A DNA stretch of 5,153 bases from the NCBI GenBank assembly GCA_903837305.1, contig CAILUB010000293.1, forward strand, positions 1 to 5,153, written 5' to 3'. Of this stretch, positions 1 to 5,153 are shown piece by piece (positions within the stretch are counted from its first letter, which is position 1; the number at the start of each line of letters is the position of its first letter). Both the position numbers and the translations under genes were made by a program. The notes beneath the pieces were generated by a model, which saw only the letters and a program-made list of their open reading frames with translations, did no database searches and was not told the origin of the DNA. This DNA comes from an uncultured Cytophagaceae bacterium (GTDB lineage: Bacteria > Bacteroidota > Bacteroidia > Cytophagales > Spirosomataceae).

Positions 1-67
1 GCCAATTTGCGATCACACCTTCTAACATCGTGTCGCTCATCTTAGGCATTCTAATTACTTCAGCCAT
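1..67 (-). CDS. pdhC: Pyruvate dehydrogenase E2 (dihydrolipoamide acetyltransferase), N-terminus only
   Basis: This is the first 22 codons of a gene that runs off the left edge of the window. The peptide begins MAEVIRMPKMSDTM and continues LEGVIANW. That matches the start of the first lipoyl domain of the E2 subunit of the pyruvate dehydrogenase complex, whose family opening is typically MAxxIxMPxxSDTMxEGxIxxW. E2 transfers the acetyl group from its lipoyl arm to CoA in the cytoplasm, linking glycolysis to the TCA cycle. The lipoylated lysine would lie beyond the edge. The ATG at 65-67 is chosen because the family N-terminus begins there; in-frame Met7, Met10 and Met14 would cut into the lipoyl fold. 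It starts 73 bases after the lepA stop, on the same strand. The related 2-oxoglutarate dehydrogenase E2 is less likely, because the PKMSDTM-EG wording is typical of the pyruvate enzyme. The symbol is the usual one for this family, not proven here. Confidence 0.82.
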   Translation of the reverse strand, partial: MAEVIRMPKMSDTMLEGVIANW

Positions 68-83
68 CTTATTTTGTATGAAA

Positions 84-104
84 GTTTAAAATTACGCTTT
101 AAAC
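84..104 (-). terminator. AT-rich hairpin between lepA and the E2 gene (weak terminator or leader structure)
   Basis: A perfect 7-base inverted repeat, GTTTAAA and TTTAAAC, flanks a 7-base loop in the 73-base gap after lepA. Read on the minus strand it is followed only by TTT, and the stem has one G-C pair, so it is a poor intrinsic terminator. The minus-strand 8-mer TAATTTTA at 87-94 overlaps it and differs from the Bacteroidota -7 consensus TAnnTTTG at one base. The same stretch could therefore be part of a promoter for the E2 gene. No TTTG is present at the right distance upstream. Either role is uncertain. Confidence 0.25.
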
Positions 105-140
105 CCTGTTTTTAAAAATTTTTGTGATAATAATTATCTA

Positions 141-1928
141 TTAATCTAGTTTAAGAACTGCCATAAATGCTTCTTGAGGAATTTCTACATTACCTACTTG
201 ACGCATGCGTTTCTTCCCTTTCTTCTGCTTTTCCAATAATTTACGCTTTCGTGAGATATCACCGCCATAACACTTCGCTAGAACATCTTTACGTAACGCC
301 TTCACCGTTTCACGTGCAATAATTTTCTGTCCAATCGCTGCTTGAATAGCTATTTCAAACTGTTGTCTTGGAATTAATTCACGTAATTTCTCACACAAAC
401 GTTTGCCCCAATCATAGGCTTTATCACGGTGAACAATGGCAGACAAAGCATCTACTTTGTCTCCGTTCAACATAATATCTAATTTAACCATGTCGCCTGG
501 TTCGTAATCCTTGTATTCGTAATCTAATGAGGCATAACCTCGTGAAATCGTTTTTAAACGGTCAAAGAAGTCAAAAACTACCTCAGAAAGCGGCATGTCG
601 AACGTTAATTCAACGCGATCCGTAGTTAGGTAGATTTGATTCACTAAAATACCCCGCTTATCCATACAAAGGCTCATGATCACCCCTGTATACTCGGATT
701 TGGTAATTATTTGTGCCTTAATATAAGGCTCTTCAATAATGTTGATCAAATTCGGTTCCGGTAAGTCAGCAGGTGCGGATACCCACATTTCCTCATTCGC
801 AGTAGTAATGACTTTGAATTTTACGGAAGGAACAGTTGTGATAACCGTCATATCGAATTCGCGTTCTAAACGCTCTTGCACAATTTCCATGTGCAACATA
901 CCTAAGAAACCACAACGGAATCCGAATCCTAAGGCAGCCGAAGTCTCTGGCTCCCACACTAAAGAGGCATCATTTAACTGAAGCTTCTCCATTGCATCGC
1001 GCAAATCTTCAAATTCCGATGTTTCTACTGGATAAATGCCTGCGAAAACCATCGGTTTTACCTCTTCGAAACCTTGAATAGCAGTTACGGTTGGATTAGC
1101 TACATGCGTAATGGTATCACCTACTTTTACTTCTTTAGCCTCTTTAATACCCGAAATCAGGTAACCTACGTCACCGGTTTTGATGATTTGCTTGGGTTCT
1201 TGTTCTAATCCCAGCGTACCAATTTCATCCGCGTAGTATTCTTTACCCGTATTAATGAATTTTACTTTATCACCTTTTCTGATTTCTCCATTATACACTC
1301 GGAAAATAACCTCAATACCGCGGTAAGAGTTAAACGTGGAGTCAAATATCAAAGCCTGCAATGGCGCTTCTGGTTCACCTTTGGGTGCAGGAATACGTTC
1401 CACTACCGCATCTAAGATGTCTTGAATTCCAATACCTTCTTTACCAGAGGCATGAATGATATCTTCTTTTTTGCATCCAATCAAATCAATGATTTGGTCC
1501 GAAACCTCCTCCGGCATTGCACCTGGTAAATCGATTTTATTTAAGACAGGGATAATTTCTAGATCGTGGCTGATAGCCAAATATAAATTGGAAATAGTCT
1601 GCGCCTCAATACCTTGGGATGCATCCACAATCAATAAAGCGCCTTCACAAGCAGCAATGGAACGAGATACTTCATAGGAGAAATCTACGTGTCCCGGGGT
1701 GTCAATCAAATTGAATGTATACAATTCCCCATCTTTAGGGTATTGCATTTGAATCGCATGAGACTTAATGGTAATTCCGCGCTCGCGCTCTAAATCCATA
1801 TCATCGAGCAATTGATTCATCATATCGCGCTTTTGAACGGTATTGGTGAATTCAATTAATCGATCGGCCAATGTACTTTTACCGTGATCAATATGGGCAA
1901 TGATGCAAAAATTACGCAGGTGTTTCAT
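141..1928 (-). CDS. lepA: Elongation factor 4 (translational GTPase LepA)
   Basis: The gene encodes a 595-residue translational GTPase, close to the roughly 600 residues usual for LepA/EF4. It binds the ribosome in the cytoplasm or at the inner membrane; the family is linked to back-translocation of stalled ribosomes and to initiation or 30S biogenesis. All GTPase motifs are visible: the P-loop AHIDHGKST at 11-19, switch I RERGITI at 48-54 with Thr53, DTPGH at 76-80 with the catalytic His80, NKID at 130-133 and SGKEG at 161-165. EF-G-like domains II, III and V follow. The LepA-specific C-terminal domain ends in a lysine/arginine-rich segment (KQKKGKKRMRQVGNVEIPQE) that contacts the tRNA and peptidyl-transferase region in known structures. 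EF-G and BipA are excluded by length and by this C-terminus. The ATG at 1926-1928 gives the standard MKxxRNFCIIAHIDHG opening. The aminopeptidase gene lies 75 bases upstream with no terminator between, so both read-through and its own promoter (1971-1978) could supply transcript. The gene appears intact. Confidence 0.98.
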   Translation of the reverse strand: MKHLRNFCIIAHIDHGKSTLADRLIEFTNTVQKRDMMNQLLDDMDLERERGITIKSHAIQMQYPKDGELYTFNLIDTPGHVDFSYEVSRSIAACEGALLIVDASQGIEAQTISNLYLAISHDLEIIPVLNKIDLPGAMPEEVSDQIIDLIGCKKEDIIHASGKEGIGIQDILDAVVERIPAPKGEPEAPLQALIFDSTFNSYRGIEVIFRVYNGEIRKGDKVKFINTGKEYYADEIGTLGLEQEPKQIIKTGDVGYLISGIKEAKEVKVGDTITHVANPTVTAIQGFEEVKPMVFAGIYPVETSEFEDLRDAMEKLQLNDASLVWEPETSAALGFGFRCGFLGMLHMEIVQERLEREFDMTVITTVPSVKFKVITTANEEMWVSAPADLPEPNLINIIEEPYIKAQIITKSEYTGVIMSLCMDKRGILVNQIYLTTDRVELTFDMPLSEVVFDFFDRLKTISRGYASLDYEYKDYEPGDMVKLDIMLNGDKVDALSAIVHRDKAYDWGKRLCEKLRELIPRQQFEIAIQAAIGQKIIARETVKALRKDVLAKCYGGDISRKRKLLEKQKKGKKRMRQVGNVEIPQEAFMAVLKLD

Positions 1929-1940
1929 ATAGAATTATTT

Positions 1941-1947
1941 CTCCTTA
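1941..1947 (-). promoter_or_regulatory. Shine-Dalgarno-like sequence before lepA
   Basis: The minus strand reads TAAGGAG, with 12 bases between it and the lepA ATG. The motif matches the anti-Shine-Dalgarno consensus well, but the spacing is longer than the usual 5-9 bases. Bacteroidota genes mostly lack such sites and none is visible before the other genes here, so a real role is uncertain. The CTAAG overlapping the motif can pair with CTTAG at 1964-1968 upstream, which could partly hide it. Confidence 0.4.
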
Positions 1948-1970
1948 GGGCTTCCCCTTAAACTAAGCTA

Positions 1971-1978
1971 CAAATATA
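1971..1978 (-). promoter_or_regulatory. Promoter -7 box for lepA (TATATTTG)
   Basis: On the minus strand TATATTTG matches the Bacteroidota -7 consensus TAnnTTTG at every fixed position and lies in the gap between the aminopeptidase gene and lepA. Transcription would begin near 1967, giving a leader of about 40 bases. No good TTTG -33 element is found 17-21 bases upstream; that region reads GGGTTAAATG. The promoter is therefore only half supported by sequence. Confidence 0.5.
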
Positions 1979-2003
1979 GCCAAAACAAGGCATTTAACCC
2001 GTT

Positions 2004-3293
2004 TTATTGATTCATTAAATCTTCAATTTCTTCCCAATCCAATGGAATATTCTTCATCAGATTGATATTGATTCCGTTTTGTATCACTAGGTTGTTTTCC
2101 AGACGAATTCCCAATCCCTCTTCTTGGATATAAATACCCGGTTCACAAGTAAGAACCATTCCTTCTTGAAAAGGTTTGTATTTATCCCAAACATCGTGCA
2201 CATCTAAGCCTAAATGATGGGCCACTCCGTGCATAAAGTATTTTTTAAACAGAGGATTCGCGGAATTTTGTTTTTCAACGTCAGCACGAGAAAACAGACC
2301 TAGATCAATCAATTGACCTTCCATGAAGCGCTCAACCTCTTTTTGGTAATCTACCCAATACACGCCAGGCTGCATGATTTCGGTAGCATAATTCAATACA
2401 GCATGGACTGATTGATATACTTGCTTTTGACGAGGATTAAAACTACCATTTACTGGAATCGTACGTGTCATATCCGCATTGTAATTAGCATAAGAAGCTC
2501 CCACATCTAATAAAAGCATATCGCCGTCCTGGCAAGGAAGTGCATTGTCAATATAATGTAGTACGCATGCGTTTGCACCGGAAGCAATAATAGGGGTGTA
2601 GGCAAAGCCTTCTGATCGATTGCGCGTGAATTCGTGAATGAATTCCGCTTCTATTTCGTATTCTGTTACGCCTGGTTTAGTGAAATTCAATACGCGTCTA
2701 AAGCCTTTATCTGTAATATCACAAGCGACTTGTAGCGCTTGTAATTCTTCGGGTTCTTTTTGCATGCGCAAATCACTCAAAATAGGAGCAAGGCGACCTA
2801 TCGCGTGATTAGGATACGTATTTCTGATGCTTATACCTAAGCGAGTATTCTGCGTCTGAACCACTGAAGCATTACGTAAATGCTCGTTATCAGTTAAATA
2901 GATATGATTTGCAGAATAAACTAAGGATTTAAGAAGTGATTCAAAATTAGACGACCATTGGATGTTATTAATCCCAGATATTTGCGTCGCCTCTTCTTTG
3001 GTATATTTATGTCCTTCCCAAATTTCAATCAATTCTGATGTCTCGCGAACAAAGGCGATTTCTCTCCATTGTACTTCTAGAGCATCTGGATACAAGATCA
3101 AAAAGGTTTCCTCTTGATCTAAACCAGATAAGTAAAACAAATCACTGTTTTGTCTGAATCCCATAGTTCCATCTGCATTAGTAGGCATGATGTCATTGGA
3201 GCTAACAACTACAATGGATTTTGGGGGCAATTGTGCATACAATTTGGCCCGATTCTTCTTGAATAATTCAGCTGAAAATGGAGTATATCTCAT
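2004..3293 (-). CDS. pepP: Xaa-Pro aminopeptidase (aminopeptidase P, M24B family)
   Basis: The gene encodes a 429-residue metallopeptidase that removes the N-terminal residue from peptides with proline at position two. It is probably cytoplasmic, as no signal peptide is seen. Residues 1 to about 170 fit the AMP_N-type N-terminal domain, including the FRQNSDLFYLSGLDQEE segment at 46-62 that is typical of aminopeptidase P. Residues from about 175 form the pita-bread M24 domain. The five metal ligands are all present by alignment with the E. coli enzyme: Asp263 (LLDVG), Asp274 (NADMTR), His359 (HGVAHHLGLDVHD), Glu384 (CEPGIYI) and Glu399 (IRLEN). The supporting histidines His246, His355 and His366 are also kept, so the enzyme should be active. 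Methionine aminopeptidase and prolidase are less likely given the N-terminal domain and the HGVAHHLGLDVHD wording. The ATG at 3291-3293 lies one base after the methyltransferase stop (TAAGATG on the minus strand), so the two are almost surely co-transcribed and perhaps translationally coupled. Confidence 0.95.
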   Translation of the reverse strand: MRYTPFSAELFKKNRAKLYAQLPPKSIVVVSSNDIMPTNADGTMGFRQNSDLFYLSGLDQEETFLILYPDALEVQWREIAFVRETSELIEIWEGHKYTKEEATQISGINNIQWSSNFESLLKSLVYSANHIYLTDNEHLRNASVVQTQNTRLGISIRNTYPNHAIGRLAPILSDLRMQKEPEELQALQVACDITDKGFRRVLNFTKPGVTEYEIEAEFIHEFTRNRSEGFAYTPIIASGANACVLHYIDNALPCQDGDMLLLDVGASYANYNADMTRTIPVNGSFNPRQKQVYQSVHAVLNYATEIMQPGVYWVDYQKEVERFMEGQLIDLGLFSRADVEKQNSANPLFKKYFMHGVAHHLGLDVHDVWDKYKPFQEGMVLTCEPGIYIQEEGLGIRLENNLVIQNGININLMKNIPLDWEEIEDLMNQ

Positions 3294-3294
3294 C

Positions 3295-4059
3295 TTATTT
3301 GCGACAAACGTAAATAATCTCTTCTAGTGGCAATGCCATTCTTTGGCTTTCTTCCAATCCCAATTTTCCAATCAGATTGACAGGTTCTACCGTAAATCCG
3401 GACTTTTCTAATTGAGTACCATAATCGCGACCATAGATACGCAAATGATCATCTTGTAAGAAATGAATTTCGCGTTCCCGTGGATCTGTGATGCTGGCAT
3501 CTTCATAGGTCGTTGCCAGATCGTATCGTTGTGGACTTTGGCATAAAGCAAATCCAGTCGGCTTTAATACCCGTCTGATTTCCTGCATACAACGCACATC
3601 GTCTTTCACATGTTCTAAAACGTGATTACAGAACACCACATCAAATGTGTTGTCTTCAAATGGAATATCATGTAAGTCCATTTTCACTTTTGCCAAAGGG
3701 CTTTCGATATCGGCTGTAATATATTGATCACCTAAATGCTTCTCAAAACGTTCGATAAAACAATATTCCGGAGCGATATGTAATAATTTAGGCTTCTCTG
3801 TAAAAAACGACGTCTCATTCTTTAGATACAAATACATCAAGCGATGACGCTCTAAGCTTAAACAGGAGGGACAAAGGGCATTTTCCCGTGGTGTCAATCG
3901 ACCGTAGGGCAGGAAATGACGAAAAGAATGGTCACAAACAGGGCAATAAACCTTATTCCCGGTTAAGAAAATACTGTATATTTTGATGAGTCTGTGGGCA
4001 AATAATTGAATGAATTTTCTCGGGATAAATCGTAAAACCCAGCTAATGATATATTTCAT
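3295..4059 (-). CDS. Zinc-ribbon SAM-dependent methyltransferase, substrate unknown
   Basis: The gene encodes a 254-residue class I methyltransferase (Methyltransf_11 type). Residues 1-34 form a hydrophobic and basic helix-rich segment that may lie on the membrane. Residues 39-66 carry two CxxC pairs, Cys39/Cys42 (CPVC) and Cys63/Cys66 (CPSC), a likely zinc ribbon. The Rossmann domain follows. Motif I is LLHIAPE at 92-98 in place of the usual glycine-rich loop. Then come the strand-2 acid Asp117 (ITADI), MDLHDIPF at 127-134, FDVVFCNHVLEH at 139-150 and the EIRRVLKPTGF motif at 160-170. The HIAPE variant is, as I recall, found in a set of bacterial methyltransferase-domain proteins, so the enzyme need not be dead. 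The substrate cannot be read from the sequence; zinc ribbons in such proteins may bind nucleic acid or protein. The ATG at 4057-4059 is the only reasonable start, since the next Met is residue 75, beyond the ribbon. An intrinsic terminator lies immediately upstream and pepP follows after one base. Confidence 0.85.
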   Translation of the reverse strand: MKYIISWVLRFIPRKFIQLFAHRLIKIYSIFLTGNKVYCPVCDHSFRHFLPYGRLTPRENALCPSCLSLERHRLMYLYLKNETSFFTEKPKLLHIAPEYCFIERFEKHLGDQYITADIESPLAKVKMDLHDIPFEDNTFDVVFCNHVLEHVKDDVRCMQEIRRVLKPTGFALCQSPQRYDLATTYEDASITDPREREIHFLQDDHLRIYGRDYGTQLEKSGFTVEPVNLIGKLGLEESQRMALPLEEIIYVCRK

Positions 4060-4065
4060 AGAAAC

Positions 4066-4103
4066 AAAAAAAGGGAAGGCTTTTATGTTGAAAACCTTCC
4101 CTT
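4066..4103 (-). terminator. Intrinsic terminator after the DUF1080 gene
   Basis: On the minus strand GGGAAGGTTTT, loop CAACAT, then AAAAGCCTTCCC form an 11-base-pair stem with one bulged base (the G opposite + strand C4080). Seven T follow at 4072-4066. This is a textbook rho-independent terminator placed 17 bases after the DUF1080 stop codon. Its T-tract ends only six bases before the start codon of the methyltransferase gene. The stem does not end in a T-run on the plus strand, so it acts in one direction. Confidence 0.9.
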
Positions 4104-4111
4104 CAAAATTA
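4104..4111 (-). promoter_or_regulatory. Possible -7 box for the methyltransferase-pepP pair (TAATTTTG)
   Basis: The minus strand reads TAATTTTG, a full match to TAnnTTTG, just after the DUF1080 stop codon. The nearest upstream TTTG (4137-4140) is 25 bases away, longer than the usual spacing. A start near 4099 would put the terminator hairpin at the very 5' end of the methyltransferase transcript. The region is AT-rich, so a chance match is quite possible. Confidence 0.3.
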
Positions 4112-4120
4112 AGAAATTTA

Positions 4121-4876
4121 TTACATTTTTCTTAACCAAATATTTCGGTAACTAACAGCATTTCCATGATCCTGTAAGCTTATTGGTCCTGGACCATGAA
4201 CTGGATTTAAAGGTTGGCCGATATATTCTGTTGTACCTTGAATCTTCGTATGGTTTTGAACTACAATTCCATTATGAATAACTGTTATATATGCTGGGGT
4301 ATCAATTCCGCCATTCACTGTAAACACCGGAGCTGTATAAATAATATCATACGTATTCCATTCTCCCATTTTAGTGCTCGCATTAACCAAAGGTGGAGTC
4401 TGCTTGTAAATAGAACCAGCCTGTCCATTTCGGTAGGTTTGATTTTGATAGGAATTTAATACTTGTACCTCATACATTCCTTGCATAAATACTCCACTGT
4501 TCCCTTTTCCCTGGCTTTTTAATGTTTCTGGCTCGATAGGAGATTGCCATTCGATATGCAATTGATAATTAGTAAACTTTTCTTTTGTAGAAATATTACC
4601 AGTTCTTCCTACAACGGTCATTTTCCCATCTTCTACTTTCCAACGTGCTGGTGAACCATCTTTTGCAGATTCCCAATTATCTAAATTTTTTCCATCAAAT
4701 AACACAATGGCATCCGACGGAATAGCTCCTGGAGTTACCACAGGAATACTTGGTTCCCAATATTCAGTGTCGTTGGGGTTTGTTGGATTTACTTTTACAT
4801 GACGACGATCTTGTGCATGAATTAGAGTTACCGAACCTAAAAGTAGGGCTGAGATTAAAAATAAGGTCTTTTTCAT
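4121..4876 (-). CDS. Secreted DUF1080 / 3-keto-disaccharide hydrolase domain protein
   Basis: The gene encodes a 251-residue exported protein. Residues 1-21 are a signal peptide (MKKTLFLISALLLGSVTLIHA), likely cut before Gln22; no lipobox cysteine is present, so a periplasmic or secreted soluble protein is expected. Residues from about 54 to 251 match the 3-keto-disaccharide hydrolase domain (PF06439, formerly DUF1080), a concanavalin-like beta-sandwich. Signature segments are VLFDGKNLDNWE at 58-69, GKGNSGVFMQGMYEVQVLNS at 123-142, GSIYKQTPPLVNAS at 154-167, GEWNTYDIIYTAP at 171-183 and GPISLQDHGNAVSYRNIWLRK at 230-250. Members act on or bind glycans and 3-keto-glycosides; the exact substrate is unknown here. 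The ATG at 4874-4876 is preferred over the in-frame ATG at 4913-4915. The longer form would add 13 residues before an ideal signal peptide, and its start codon would sit inside a terminator loop. No sugar dehydrogenase, SusC/D or other glycan gene is nearby, and terminators lie on both sides, so it is probably expressed alone. Confidence 0.93.
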   Translation of the reverse strand: MKKTLFLISALLLGSVTLIHAQDRRHVKVNPTNPNDTEYWEPSIPVVTPGAIPSDAIVLFDGKNLDNWESAKDGSPARWKVEDGKMTVVGRTGNISTKEKFTNYQLHIEWQSPIEPETLKSQGKGNSGVFMQGMYEVQVLNSYQNQTYRNGQAGSIYKQTPPLVNASTKMGEWNTYDIIYTAPVFTVNGGIDTPAYITVIHNGIVVQNHTKIQGTTEYIGQPLNPVHGPGPISLQDHGNAVSYRNIWLRKM

Positions 4877-4901
4877 AGAGTTATAGGTTTGAATTGAACA
4901 T

Positions 4902-4925
4902 AAAAAAACCGGCATAAACCGGTTT
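4902..4925 (-). terminator. Intrinsic terminator after the 47-codon gene
   Basis: On the minus strand AAACCGG, loop TTTATG, then CCGGTTT form a perfect 7-base-pair stem. It runs into seven consecutive T (4908-4902, the first three being part of the stem). It lies about 20 bases after the stop codon of the small basic protein gene and 25 bases before the DUF1080 start. The GC core and T-run make a rho-independent terminator on the minus strand likely. The stem is also flanked by A/T on its other side, so weak activity in the opposite direction cannot be excluded. Confidence 0.85.
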
Positions 4926-4945
4926 AAATATAAAGAATATAATTC

Positions 4946-5089
4946 TTATTTAGCAAAGCTAGCTTTAATAGCTTCTACATCAACTAACTTGATGATAGGT
5001 CTTGCTTTTAAAATTTTGATAGCTGCAACCTTGTTGTTAGCTACTGCTTTATTTCTTCTGTCTTTACGTTTTAGTCTAGTTACTGCCAT
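4946..5089 (-). CDS. Small, strongly basic 47-residue protein of unknown function
   Basis: The reading frame runs from the ATG at 5087-5089 to the TAA at 4946-4948 and encodes 47 residues beginning MAVTRLKRKDRRNKAVANNK and ending in EAIKASFAK. It has 14 Lys/Arg against 3 Asp/Glu, giving a net charge of about +11, and no Cys, Trp or His. Residues 5-14 are a dense basic cluster. Residues 15-30 look helical, and 32-47 (IIKLVDVEAIKASFAK) look like a second helix after Pro31. There is no signal peptide or membrane segment. The gene has its own near-consensus promoter (5110-5139) and its own terminator (4902-4925), strong support that it is real. I do not recognise a named family. The composition and well-expressed single-gene layout recall ribosomal or other RNA-binding proteins, which is inference only. 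It resembles short conserved Bacteroidota hypothetical proteins, but I cannot verify that here. Confidence 0.82.
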   Translation of the reverse strand: MAVTRLKRKDRRNKAVANNKVAAIKILKARPIIKLVDVEAIKASFAK

Positions 5090-5109
5090 GTCTTTGATAA
5101 TTTGGTTTG

Positions 5110-5139
5110 CAAAAATAGCTAAAATCGACTATTATCAAA
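5110..5139 (-). promoter_or_regulatory. Bacteroidota-type promoter for the 47-codon gene
   Basis: On the minus strand a -33 TTTG (5139-5136) is followed after 18 bases by TATTTTTG (5117-5110). The latter is a full match to the -7 consensus TAnnTTTG recognised by the primary sigma factor of Bacteroidota. The start of transcription is expected near 5105, leaving a leader of only about 15 bases with no Shine-Dalgarno sequence, which is normal for this phylum. It is the best promoter in the window. Confidence 0.75.
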
Positions 5140-5153
5140 AATATTATAGCATA

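Noticed and set aside
109..123. TTTTTAAAAATTTTT tract after lepA as a terminator
   Set aside because: It is a short A/T self-complementary run with no GC stem, and would not form a stable terminator hairpin.
739..981. 80-codon open frame on the plus strand
   Set aside because: It lies wholly antisense to conserved lepA codons, matches no family I recognise and has no promoter or start context.
1456..1677. 73-codon open frame on the plus strand
   Set aside because: It is antisense to the lepA GTPase domain; the frame is a by-product of conserved coding on the other strand.
1979..2003. Terminator between pepP and lepA
   Set aside because: Only a three-base GCC/GGC stem with no T-run is present; read-through from pepP into lepA remains possible.
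4214..4459. 81-codon open frame on the plus strand
   Set aside because: It lies antisense to the DUF1080 domain, and its translation shows no recognisable family or signal peptide.
1..5153. A new multi-gene system (defence, mobile element, biosynthetic cluster)
   Set aside because: The genes are mostly housekeeping families, all on one strand with clean spacing and no integrase, transposase, toxin pair, direct repeats or array. Nothing ties them into one pathway.

Overview
The window reads as ordinary chromosomal DNA from a member of the Bacteroidota, probably Cytophagales or a close relative; the order is inference. Three things point there: AT-rich composition, TAnnTTTG-type -7 boxes upstream of genes with mostly no Shine-Dalgarno sequence, and a secreted DUF1080 (3-keto-disaccharide hydrolase) protein of the sort common in this phylum. 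All six genes lie on the minus strand, so transcription runs from high to low coordinates.

In transcription order: (1) a 47-codon gene (4946-5089) for a very basic small protein, with a near-consensus Bacteroidota promoter (5110-5139) and its own intrinsic terminator (4902-4925); (2) a secreted DUF1080 protein (4121-4876), followed by a second strong intrinsic terminator (4066-4103); (3) a zinc-ribbon plus SAM-methyltransferase protein (3295-4059), separated by one base from (4) a Xaa-Pro aminopeptidase (2004-3293); (5) lepA, encoding elongation factor 4 (141-1928), with a TATATTTG -7 box in its leader; (6) the first 22 codons of the pyruvate dehydrogenase E2 subunit (1-67), cut by the window edge.

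The layout suggests two short single-gene units at the right (the small basic protein and the DUF1080 protein), then a methyltransferase/aminopeptidase pair. lepA has its own promoter signal, but no terminator separates it from the aminopeptidase gene, so read-through is possible. Most of these are housekeeping functions: translation, peptide turnover, central metabolism and glycan handling. I see no tRNA, rRNA, CRISPR array, insertion sequence, phage gene or defence cassette. I found no evidence of a new multi-gene system. The points most worth a second look are the 47-residue protein with its own promoter and terminator, the methyltransferase with an atypical glycine-free motif I, and the terminator that ends six bases before that gene's start codon.
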